From the NCBI RefSeq assembly GCF_000003815.2, contig NC_049991.1, positions 10,065,298-10,129,297 of the forward strand: a DNA stretch of 64,000 nucleotides, read 5' to 3'. This stretch comes from Branchiostoma floridae (lineage: Eukaryota > Chordata > Leptocardii > Amphioxiformes > Branchiostomatidae). The notes beneath the pieces were generated by a model. It saw only the letters and a list, made by a program, of their open reading frames with translations, was not told the DNA's origin and did not search any database. Both the position numbers and the translations under genes were made by a program. Of this stretch, positions 31,205-41,208 are shown in pieces (position 1 is the stretch's first letter; each line of letters starts with the position of its first letter).

Positions 31205-32422
31205 TTACTTCTCCTGCTGGAGCGTCTGTGACAACATCTGAAGACGTTGTAGAAGACATTTCTTCTGTTCCTTGAGGTTTTCCTCCAGAGCCCTGGCCTC
31301 CTGCAGTAAGCCGTCCACTCGGGTGGGACAGAACAGCTCAAACTGCTCACTCTCACTGGTTCAGGAGAGAGAGAGGGGAAAAACTCACTAACAAACTATA
31401 AAATCTCTATTTAGCTTTACTAATGGTAATCCTTTTCCTAATCCTAATCCTAACCGGAAGCTTTACACATCAAATTAAAACAACCAACATACCAACCAAA
31501 ATAATACTCAAAGTAGTTAAAATGTTAGCATTTACCAAAGGTATTAACTTCCCACAACATTAGATTTAAATTTGCATCAGTTCAGAAAACTGAAGTGGCA
31601 TACCTGAAAGGAACAGCCCAGTTCATAAACATCATCTTCATTTCCTGACCAAGTTCTGGGGAAAAATGAAATTATAGTAAATACTATCCATGTAATGATA
31701 CGAAGGAATGTAAATAGACAATAATAAAATGTTTTGGAAAAGTCACTTGCTTTCTATATTTGGTACATATCCACATGATTTTGCTCACCTTTATTTAGTG
31801 CTTTCATGGAGTCTGATTCTTCTGATGGTGACTTGCTGGACCCAGGGTGTACATGAGTTTGTTCAGGATTTGATGTGTTCCTATGCCTCTTGTTGATCAC
31901 TTCTTCCTCTGAACCTTTGGATGTATCTGCTGCCACTTGCTTTAAAAATACATATACAAGGTAAAATTTCTGTATCATATTTCCTCAAAATGAAAACCAG
32001 AGAAAGGACAGTTTAGAAGAGATACCTTTGAATTCTTCCGCTTCAAGGAATGCTGCTTGTCCTGACCACCTACTTGACCATTCTCTGTACACAAGTCTCC
32101 TTCACTGAAAATGAAGCAACATAATTACATGTATGACAAATCGTTTGGAAAGGTCTGTCCAGAGTAGACAAGTTATCTCAAAGATTGTGACTGCCAACTT
32201 CCAACAGGCAAATTGATACATCATAGTAACTAACATTTAGAACTATGGCCAGAGTTTTGCAAAGCTAACGTTATATCTCAAGTAGAATTGATATCAAGTG
32301 GAATTGACATGATTGCCATCAACCTTGAATGAAATTGAATATTTTCATTACCCTTCAACTGAAAGAGAAAAATCTGGTCCAGTGAAGTCAGTAGTCTCAT
32401 CTCCATCGCCGTGCTGATTCAT
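31205..32422 (-). CDS. Small coiled-coil protein, 167 aa, function unknown
   Basis: Five coding exons on the minus strand: 32422-32352, 32104-32026, 31939-31789, 31655-31604 and 31355-31205. They total 504 nt, with consistent phases and GT-AG introns. The N-terminal half is polar and low in hydrophobics, with a basic HSLKRKNSK segment and Ser/Glu-rich SKSPSEESDSMK. The C-terminal third has MKMMFMNWAVPFSESEQFE, then a predicted coiled coil of about 45 residues (GLLQEARALEENLKEQKK onwards). I start at MNQHGDGDE because a poly-T tract and acceptor (CTAG) end one base before the ATG. A non-coding exon upstream (33236 to about 33400) fits. The layout recalls small nuclear or kinetochore proteins, but I cannot assign a family. 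Confidence 0.75.
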
Positions 32423-32492
32423 TCTAGTTTAAAAAAAAAAAAAAAGACACCTCATACCTGCATGAAATATCAACAGTCAGTCCTATTGATTG

Positions 32493-32840
32493 CAGGGCTC
32501 GAAATACTACCTGCATATGCACTATAGTGCAGGTGAAATTGGAGCTGTGCAGGTATTTCTGGTGTCTACCTGCACCTAACCTGCACTGGTCCATGTACTG
32601 GGTTTTATACATACATGTCATATGCTGTAAGTGTATGTGGATTGTTATTAGCTGCAATGAATGTTACTACATGTACCTATAAAGTATAAGAGAAAAAGTA
32701 GCAATTGTTCCTGAACAATTTTAGTATGATCCATACTTCCTAAATTCAGAGTGGTGCAGGTAAAATTTGTCTGGTGCAGGTATTCTTCAATGTTACCTGC
32801 ACCAGTGCAGGTATGCAGAAAAAAAGTACTTCGAGCCCTG
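32493..32840. mobile_element. hAT-like MITE
   Basis: Ends CAGGGCTCGAAATACTACCT and AAGTACTTCGAGCCCTG are inverted. The interior is full of TGCAGGT and its complement. GATTG is present at both flanks, but a full 8-bp target duplication is not preserved. The CAGGG start is typical of hAT. It lies in the 5' UTR intron of the 31205 gene. Confidence 0.7.
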
Positions 32841-33235
32841 GATTGTAAGCTTTCAATGAAGCAATCTCACATAAAGTATTCTAATCCTCAAAGAGACTTC
32901 TATAAGGATGAAATGGCACTGTCGAAAACTGCACAATGACAAATGACTGCATTTGCCCTGCAAAGCAAAAGTGGTATCCAAATCCATGTTTAGCGCATGC
33001 CCTTCCAATGCGTTCTACTAAGCAAAGACCTAACCCCTCAATTAATCTGAGCGTAGACCGCGTCCTAGACATAGCAACTAATAGTAATACTGATACATGG
33101 TAAGGACCAAATTTTTCTGATGCTATTTAACCATTGACGCGAAAAGAAGCAAAATGAGCAGACGACATTTTGTGACACCTGTTAACTCAATATACTCAAT
33201 ATGTAAAACCCTAAAAAAAAGCTGATGCACTTTAC

Positions 33236-33400
33236 CTATCTCTCTTGAGACTTCCGGCTTGTTCTTTTGTTTTAATTGACAAGCTGCTTTAACTTTTTAG
33301 CCATAGACTTTCGACTTGTGGAGAAAAGAATATCGTCCTTCAAACCCAGACAACAACTCTGAACTTTCCCGCCATTGTTATCAGTATCACGTGACTCAGA
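33236..33400 (-). other. Inferred 5' non-coding exon with short uORF
   Basis: A donor gtaaag follows GAGATAG at 33236 and would splice to the acceptor at 32424. The exon carries an upstream ORF of 11 codons plus stop (MAGKFRVVVWV, 33375-33340) in a good initiation context. The start of transcription is only estimated. Confidence 0.5.
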
Positions 33401-33458
33401 CTGACCAATCAGACGCCTTGGTCTGAGTTAATTGATAGTTAATATCAACCAGTCCAAG
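33385..33458. promoter_or_regulatory. Bidirectional promoter between head-to-head genes
   Basis: A short region between the leftward non-coding exon and the rightward ATG at 33459 contains an E-box CACGTG (in ATCACGTGAC) and a CCAAT box (GACCAATCAG). No TATA box is evident. Co-regulation of the two genes is inferred from the arrangement. Confidence 0.5.
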
Positions 33459-36400
33459 ATGGCGACAAGGAAGTCAAGAAAAGTCGACGCCAAGACAACC
33501 GAGGAGAAAAACGTGGAAAATCTAGTACAAGAGTTCATAAAATTGAAGCAAGATGCCAAGAAGAAAGGATTGAACAACGCAGAGGTTCGTGAGATATTCC
33601 TCGGGAGGAGGAAAGAGTCGAAACGGGCGGCCATATGGGTGATTCGCGCCGTGGTTGGTGTGCTTTTCCCTTGTCTGCTCGCAGTGGGGCTACAGTTGCA
33701 CCAAGAGGGCTTCGATCTGGAAAGCATGATGGAGAGCATTACGTATCCCCAATGTGCCGTCGACTTCCCCTTCCTTCTGGGAGAGATGACCAGGCCTATC
33801 GCTGACTGTAGCATGTGTAAAGGTATTCAGTCCGCCCCTGTTTTGGAAGACATCTCGAAAGAAGAGTTCCTGCAAAAGTACGCATACTCCGGCATCCCTT
33901 TGCTTGTGAAAGGTGCTACCAAGTCGTGGACGGCCATGGAAACTTTCAATTACGAGTACCTTAAGGACCTGTACGAAAGCACGGAAGGAGCACTGGAGGC
34001 TGTGGAAAATGACTGTCAGTTTTTCCCGTATAACACTGACTTTGGGTCGTTGGAGGAGGCCTTTAACATGTCCGCTGCCCGGTCCGAGCTGAGGGAGGGG
34101 GAGGAGTCCTGGTACTTTGGATGGTAAAGAGCCCCCTCCCCCTTATTTCAACAGACATATGCATGTTATTTATTCAATTGTAATGATTTGGATATGTTAG
34201 CAATGTACTGATGGAGCATGAGGGCATGAAAATTTCTTTTTTTTTTTCACAACCTTGGATATGTTTGGCAAGTGACACATGACACAAATTATGACAGGAT
34301 GACCCTGTCAATAGTGACAAAAAGTCTATTAGTAATTGACATGAAGAACAGGAGTAACTGAAAATCAGTCAAAAAAAATATGAACGAAGAATCAGTGCAA
34401 TGGCTCAGCTGGTAGCCCAGCAAGCAAAAGGTCACAGGTTTAATCCAAGCCATGGCAGCCCTTTAAAAAAATTTAAAAAAAAATATTATTCTAGCCAATT
34501 CCTTAGGGATATAAGGGCTCAGTGCTCAATTTTTTTATTAACAGGAACCTCCCATTAGTGCCAAAATTCTGATTACAACATCCTGTCAAAGCCTTGGCCT
34601 TAGAACAGCATTGTTAAGTTCCCTTTTGCAGAAACAAAATCAGTTGTTCCTTAATGTTTTTCCTGTTATTTTAACATTGTAATTAACCCATGCATAACTG
34701 CTAATAATCTCATAATTTTGAAGCTTAGCAGTAAAGATGAACATTCAACATCTCTTTGACAAATGATTATAATTACAATGTTGTACATTAAAGATTTGAT
34801 GAATCAATGTGAGTAATGACAACAAGCATCCACACTTTTACCTAAATACAGAATGCTCTATCAAATATTATTTGAATGTTCCCCAGGAGTAACTGTGACC
34901 AGACAGTAGGGTCTGCCCTCAGGAAGCACTACCAGAAGCCATACTTCCTACCTGAGGACTCCGAGTCCAGCATTACTGACTGGCTGTTCATGGGGTGGTC
35001 TGGTGTGGGAGCCAGCATACACGTAAGGACACTGGTGCTTTGCAGAACAAGTGTGATGTCCAATATATATCCACTAGTAGTATAGTACATAGTAAGCATC
35101 CTTCCATCTTTTCAGATGATGGTAGCTCTCCACTACTTGATGCAAATAGTGTAAATGTCATTGAACTGATTTGGGTGAAAACCTAAGGTACTACCAATAA
35201 GATGAGCCCGAGAACATGTGGACTTCCCTCTTCGGTATCCACTTTCCTCCAGTGTACATGTGCTGAGACCAGAGTTTGAACTTCGTCAGTCTTAAGGGTG
35301 TGGATTATTATAAAATTTTAAAGATTGAAATTCTGGATAATTGCTGATTGTCCCTTGAGAGTTTGGAATCCATATCTGCCCTGGGACAATCTGTGATTAT
35401 ACTAACTAGTGCAGATTGCAATTGCAATTTCTGTTCTATGACAAACTAAAATCTATTGTAATTTGATTGTGATTGGGAACTGTCCTTAGGCTATCCTTGA
35501 TTCTGTTAACTGGCCTTTTGTCCCTCTTTACTTATGGAAAGATTCACACACACCTAAACAAGACAACGTGTATTCAGGTTGAACCCCTTCGCCCAGACTA
35601 TGTTTTTCTGCACACATGTGTAAACGTAAACAATGGTGGGAGATCTAAATTAACCATCAAGATCAACGAACAGATTCTGCTAGTACAGATTGGATTATGG
35701 AGTCATAGGAGCAACTTCCCTAAACGTTGATCTACTTTTGAAATGATGAAGACTTGGTGTGTTTGTCTCAATAACTCTNNNNNNNNNNNNNNNNNNNNNN
35801 NNNNNNNNNNNNNNNNNNNNNNNNNNNNNNNNNNNNNNNNNNNNNNNNNNNNNNNNNNNNNNNNNNNNNNNNNNNNNNNNNNNNNNNNNNNNNNNNNNNN
35901 NNNNNNNNNNNNNNNNNNNNNNNNNNNNNNNNNNNNNNNNNNNNNNNNNNNNNNNNNNNNNNNNNNNNNNNNNNNNNNNNNNNNNNNNNNNNNNNNNNNN
36001 NNNNNNNNNNNNNNNNNNNNNNNNNNNNNNNNNNNNNNNNNNNNNNNNNNNNNNNNNNNNNNNNNNNNNNNNNNNNNNNNNNNNNNNNNNNNNNNNNNNN
36101 NNNNNNNNNNNNNNNNNNNNNNNNNNNNNNNNNNNNNNNNNNNNNNNNNNNNNNNNNNNNNNNNNNNNNNNNNNNNNNNNNNNNNNNNNNNNNNNNNNNN
36201 NNNNNNNNNNNNNNNNNNNNNNNNNNNNNNNNNNNNNNNNNNNNNNNNNNNNNNNNNNNNNNNNNNNNNNNNNNNNNNNNNNNNNNNNNNNNNNNNNNNN
36301 NNNNNNNNNNNNNNNNNNNNNNNNNNNNNNNTGATTTTATATACTAGTATTTCATTGTGATGGCTGAATTTGTACAAGAAGAATTTTTTTGCACCATTGA

Positions 36401-37476
36401 CAGGATTTTCCAACAAAAATTGTAAATTACCTCTGCCTATCTATCAATGAATGCCATTCACTTATTTCATTCAGATAGCTGGAACATTGTTAAACCTTAT
36501 GCTATACAGTACCAACAGAACATTTAGAGAACTAGGAATTGTGATATCCCAGCCCAGGGATACATCTATGAAAGCACAGCTTTTAGTTTTAGCACGGGAA
36601 ATAGCACAATGGTCAAATGTGTATAAAAAATCATACATTGCACATGTATGCTACTCCCTCTTCAATAACCTGGCATCAGTCTAGCATGGGTTGGCCAGGC
36701 TTTCTCCGGGAAGAAGCTTTCTGAAGCCAGGGTAATCTTTAGCACCTAGTATCTAGTTCAGGGCTCTAGCCAGCTGGAAATTTTTTTCCATCAGCCAATT
36801 CCTATTGTCACGAAAACACTATTCGTGAGTTACAAAGACTGAACTGAGAAATTGAAAAACGGGTTTTTAATGAGATTATTGTATGCAAAAGGGAACCGAC
36901 ACAATCATAACAATAGCAAAACAAACAGTGTGTGGCTTTTACGGCCGTGGACGGCGTCCCCAAGCTGCCTGTAGTTTCCACCAAGGATATAATTGTCCGT
37001 CGAGGTTGACGGATTGGTTTTAGAATTTTTCCGTCACACGCAGCAAATCTCCGCCAATTGACGGAAAAACGGACGTTGGCTAGAGCCCTGATCTAGTTTC
37101 ACATGGTGAGCCTGGTGTGCCCCAAAGAAAATTTGGCCAAAGATAGCCTGGCCTAACTACAATAGTCTGGAAACCATGTCAATTCAAGTGCATTTTGTGT
37201 CAACTTAAAGTCTGGTATAACAGCATCAGCAGCTAATCAGTGTGCCAGCTGTACTCTGATGTCATGTTGCATTTTCATCTTTTCCTCCATTTCATGTTTC
37301 TCTGTCCTAACACGTTTGATGAATGTATACAAGGTTTAATCTATGATTAGTGATGGTTGTCAACCTTTTCCATCTCTCCACCCCTCACAGTTGTAGTGGA
37401 CACAAACCAGTGGTTCCACAGCACCTACATCCACCCAGGACAGCTCAGCATCACCATTGGTTCAGAGTATGATTGA
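33459..37476 (+). CDS. Membrane-anchored JmjC/cupin-like protein, partial
   Basis: Exons seen: 33459-34123, 34887-35022 and the terminal exon 37391-37476. At least one exon between them is missing, most likely in the gap 35779-36331, since the seen exons end in phase 0 and resume in phase 1. The N-terminal 55 residues are basic and polar, followed by one transmembrane segment (IWVIRAVVGVLFPCLLAVGL) at about 58-80. The cupin part starts near DISKEEFLQKYAYSGIPLLV. Exon 2 ends in GWSGVGASIH, whose His is likely the first Fe(II) ligand of HxD. The last exon has VVVDTNQWFHSTYIHPGQ, with the likely distal His ligand, then SITIGSEYD and stop. JmjC-type 2-oxoglutarate hydroxylases with a membrane anchor are known, but the substrate cannot be read from the sequence. 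Confidence 0.82.
34395..34465 (+). mobile_element. tRNA-derived SINE fragment
   Basis: ATGGCTCAGCTGGTAG followed by GTCACAGGTTTAATCC resembles the A and B boxes of a tRNA-derived pol III promoter, with an A-rich run behind. It lies in intron 1 of the JmjC-like gene. It cannot be a functional tRNA because the cloverleaf does not close. Confidence 0.5.
35779..36331. other. Assembly gap (553 N), hides an exon
   Basis: Run of N within the JmjC-like gene. The missing central cupin exon is expected here. Confidence 1.
36759..37090. mobile_element. hAT MITE with perfect 8-bp target duplication
   Basis: Ends CAGGGCTCTAGCCA and TGGCTAGAGCCCTG are inverted, and both flanks carry ATCTAGTT (36751-36758 and 37091-37098), the 8-bp duplication diagnostic of hAT. 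The 332-bp interior has no transposase. The intact duplication suggests a fairly young insertion. It lies in the last intron of the JmjC-like gene. Confidence 0.88.
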
Positions 37477-38589
37477 ATCAGACCAATCAGCCAATCAGAG
37501 TCTGTGAATAGCAGTGGCTTTTGGTAGGCAGATATCAAAGTAACAATCCATTCCATTCCTAACATCAGTTTTTGTCATCAGTTTATGTCATGTTTGTATG
37601 ACAGATGATTTCTTAGATCATGGGTCATTTTTACATAGAAACTAACATGATTCTATTTAAGGATCCGGCCAACTTGAAACTTTTTAAAGTCATCCCAATG
37701 TCCATTATCAGAGAGATCCTATTACATTTTTCTGTCATCCTGTACACAAGGTCATTTTTATATCTTGCCAACTTTTAAAATGAAATTACACAACCTTTAG
37801 GAGCTGAAATATTTGTACAACCTTTCTACTACTCGAAGATAATGAGTGAAATTTGATATTTTTTACTGAAAAAATAGGATGTGTGCAATTTCCAGAAAAA
37901 AATAAGATAATTCATATAATATTTTTGATCAAGGCTTGTTGACACTGATATTTTGAATAATGGAATGTCTAAATAATGTCAAATATTGGAAAAACAATAA
38001 GTAGATATGTCCTAAAAAATGGAGATCTTTTTTTACCAATTTTAAGTAGTGATATCTTCTGAGACAAAGCATCTTTTGTCCAAAGGTATGTGAATGACAA
38101 AAGGGCTTGTTCTTTTTATACAGAATTCTAGTGTGCGAAAGGGGTTGGTTTGTAGTTACTGTCATGAAGTCATGTAAGGAAAGACAGTGCAATTGAAATC
38201 AAGATGATGTCTTGATATTTTAGATCTGTAAAGTATCATTGGAAAACATATTAATTGACACACTGTGTTCAGGGCAGCTTGTAATGAAACAAACAAATCA
38301 CCAAACAAAAAAGACTAAAAGTCATTTTTTTAAGAATTGTAATCAGCATACTTGCATTGGCACAGCATAGGGTCTCTTAAATTTTAACTTGAAGTCAAAT
38401 GGAATTAACTAACATTTCACTTCAATGGTAACAGTTTTTTAAAGTACCGAAAATGCAGTTTTACTGAAAAATAGAACATTGAGTATTAGATACTAGGTAT
38501 ATATCTAAAGGTGTTTAAAGTAGCATAGATAAGTTAATTATGACTACTATGAGGATGACAATAGAATTATGGTAATTACTATGCAAAAT
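37477..38589. other. 3' flank of JmjC-like gene, nothing recognised
   Basis: AT-rich sequence without coding exons or clear repeats; it probably includes the 3' UTR. Confidence 0.4.
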
Positions 38590-39372
38590 NNNNNNNNNNN
38601 NNNNNNNNNNNNNNNNNNNNNNNNNNNNNNNNNNNNNNNNNNNNNNNNNNNNNNNNNNNNNNNNNNNNNNNNNNNNNNNNNNNNNNNNNNNNNNNNNNNN
38701 NNNNNNNNNNNNNNNNNNNNNNNNNNNNNNNNNNNNNNNNNNNNNNNNNNNNNNNNNNNNNNNNNNNNNNNNNNNNNNNNNNNNNNNNNNNNNNNNNNNN
38801 NNNNNNNNNNNNNNNNNNNNNNNNNNNNNNNNNNNNNNNNNNNNNNNNNNNNNNNNNNNNNNNNNNNNNNNNNNNNNNNNNNNNNNNNNNNNNNNNNNNN
38901 NNNNNNNNNNNNNNNNNNNNNNNNNNNNNNNNNNNNNNNNNNNNNNNNNNNNNNNNNNNNNNNNNNNNNNNNNNNNNNNNNNNNNNNNNNNNNNNNNNNN
39001 NNNNNNNNNNNNNNNNNNNNNNNNNNNNNNNNNNNNNNNNNNNNNNNNNNNNNNNNNNNNNNNNNNNNNNNNNNNNNNNNNNNNNNNNNNNNNNNNNNNN
39101 NNNNNNNNNNNNNNNNNNNNNNNNNNNNNNNNNNNNNNNNNNNNNNNNNNNNNNNNNNNNNNNNNNNNNNNNNNNNNNNNNNNNNNNNNNNNNNNNNNNN
39201 NNNNNNNNNNNNNNNNNNNNNNNNNNNNNNNNNNNNNNNNNNNNNNNNNNNNNNNNNNNNNNNNNNNNNNNNNNNNNNNNNNNNNNNNNNNNNNNNNNNN
39301 NNNNNNNNNNNNNNNNNNNNNNNNNNNNNNNNNNNNNNNNNNNNNNNNNNNNNNNNNNNNNNNNNNNNNNNN
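38590..39372. other. Assembly gap (783 N)
   Basis: Run of undetermined bases. Confidence 1.
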
Positions 39373-39373
39373 T

Positions 39374-39676
39374 GAGGCCCTTGACATATTTTCACCATGT
39401 CCGACACCAAAGGCGTGAGGCGTCGCAATAGAGGTCCGGGGAAATTTTGAAATCTGGACCCTCTGAAAAGCCATTTCCTTCACTTTCTGGGGCAAATCTT
39501 GCTGATAGACTCACTACGATTGGCTGAAATGTCTATCAAGGGAAAATGCAAATCAGCCATGCCTTTGAAAAAAAAATGTTTGACATGAAAAGGTGGACCT
39601 TCGAGTCTGAAAAAGCGGACCTTTTGAGCATGTGGGGGGGTTCTTCCGAACCCCCCGAACCCCCCCTGGCTACGGG
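39374..39676. repeat. Fragment of interspersed repeat with C-rich end
   Basis: Contains GGTCCGGGG, GGACCTTCGAGTCTG and AGCGGACCTTTTGAG, ending in CCCCCCGAACCCCCCCTGGC then TACGGGCATG. A GGGGGGTTC/GAACCCCCC hairpin lies at the right end. The left end runs into the gap. The class is unknown; it is probably a non-autonomous DNA transposon. Confidence 0.5.
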
Positions 39677-39889
39677 CATGTACATACATGTAGGAGTTAA
39701 GTAAAAAGGGGAATAATAAAGTCTATGACTTGGCAATCATTAAGTCTTTTGCATTTTGTTCTATTAAAATTTAAATGTAGGCATTAATTAGTAGTATGTG
39801 TGTATGTGACCACAGGAAGAATAGCCTCTGATGAGGCTAATTGTGGATCAAAATAAACTCAAAGTAGTGAGTAGGCCTAGTTTGACTCA

Positions 39890-39927
39890 CCAAACACACA
39901 CACCCCTACACACACACAAACACACAC

Positions 39928-39962
<35 letters not shown>

Positions 39963-40080
39963 CACACACAGACGTACACACACACGTACACACAAGTTGT
40001 GACTGACACACACTGCGACTGAGACACAAAAGTTGTGACTCTCACACACACACACACACACACACTGTGATTGACACACA
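39890..40080. repeat. ACACAC microsatellite
   Basis: Long, imperfect CA repeat with CTACACAC and GTACACAC variants, two copies of an AGTTGTGACT-like spacer and ACTGYGA interruptions. A second CA block occupies about 40040-40070. Confidence 0.9.
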
Positions 40081-40350
40081 TAGTTTGGTGACTTCAGTGG
40101 AGTGCAACTTTATTGGTGCAAACCTTTCAAAAAAATTCAATCTAGCAAAAAGTGTCAATACACATTATGTACAGTAACTATACAAACTCTCCAGATATCC
40201 ACTGCAAATGAATGGCACTGGAAAAATGTCCTGTAAACATATCTGTATGGAACAGCAAACAATGTAGAAGTGTCAAAACACTCCACTGGAATTGGTAAGA
40301 TATGTACACAATTGGTTTAGCAGCAATACACACTTTATGTTTTACTTTAC

Positions 40351-40371
40351 AGTTCAGTTCAGTTCAGTTCA
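40351..40371. repeat. AGTTC pentanucleotide repeat
   Basis: Four copies of AGTTC in tandem. Confidence 0.8.
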
Positions 40372-41208
40372 CCTTTATGTATACTGGTAAGCCCTATCGG
40401 CCAACATGTAGGCCGTTCTTCCTAGAGGACCAGTTGAAATCCAGTTACAGTTCAAATCCAGCCCTTCAATGCTTTCCAAATGCAGTGCTTAACACGGTGT
40501 AATGTTTTTCCATATCAAACAGTTAACATAACCTATACTTATCCAAGAATAGCAGCATGGGAGCCATTAGAATAAACAACATGTGGTACTGAAACAATCC
40601 AAGCCTTTCATTTTGATTAATATATCATTAAAAGTGTTTGTAAAAGACAGTGTCAATATATCACTTTTATAATATTTTTTTTTCACTCTTTAGAATAGCT
40701 TAAAGTTTTCTCTTTCATTTCCTATAAAATCAGCTCTTTCAAGCAAAGTGTGCTATATGCAAATTGTGGTCAAGGCGTCAAGCAAATTGATCTTGATTAT
40801 AACTCTTAATGCATCAGGTCTATGCCATGCTCTTGTATCATTACTTGAAAATCTTTTTGTAGCAAGCACTTTATCTAGGATTGTTCCCAAGAACTTATGT
40901 ATGTATGTTGTGTGTACTTTTACCTTGAAACTTCAGAATCCAGACAGTAGTCTTTCAAGCATGTAGCACACACATCATATGTTCAGGTTTTTCTATGCCC
41001 CTTTCCCTGTCTTCAAAATAATACCTAACTACCTCTAAATACTCCATAGGTATAGCCCTTAGGTTTTTGTGAAAAGTATCAATTTCTGTACACTTTTTCT
41101 ATGTTTCTGTTGTCTTGAATAACTCCAGATCTTAACATATCTATTTCCTTGCTAGCTATAGCGAAACCCCTGTTGTGAAATCTAGAACAGTTACTTCTCC
41201 ATGTGAAC
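40372..41208 (-). other. 3' flank of the SPMIP7-like gene
   Basis: No coding exon is seen. The nearest leftward AATAAA I find is the complement of 40109-40114, about 1.1 kb past the stop codon and just beyond the AGTTC repeat. Confidence 0.35.

Noticed and set aside
33428-33814. Minus-strand frame of 128 aa opposite the JmjC-like exon 1
   Set aside because: Antisense to a well-supported coding exon, so a shadow.
34395-34465. Functional tRNA gene
   Set aside because: Only A- and B-box-like strings are present, and the acceptor and anticodon stems do not pair. A SINE fragment is the better reading.
39890-40081. Thr/His- and Cys/Val-repeat frames
   Set aside because: Translation of an ACACAC microsatellite.
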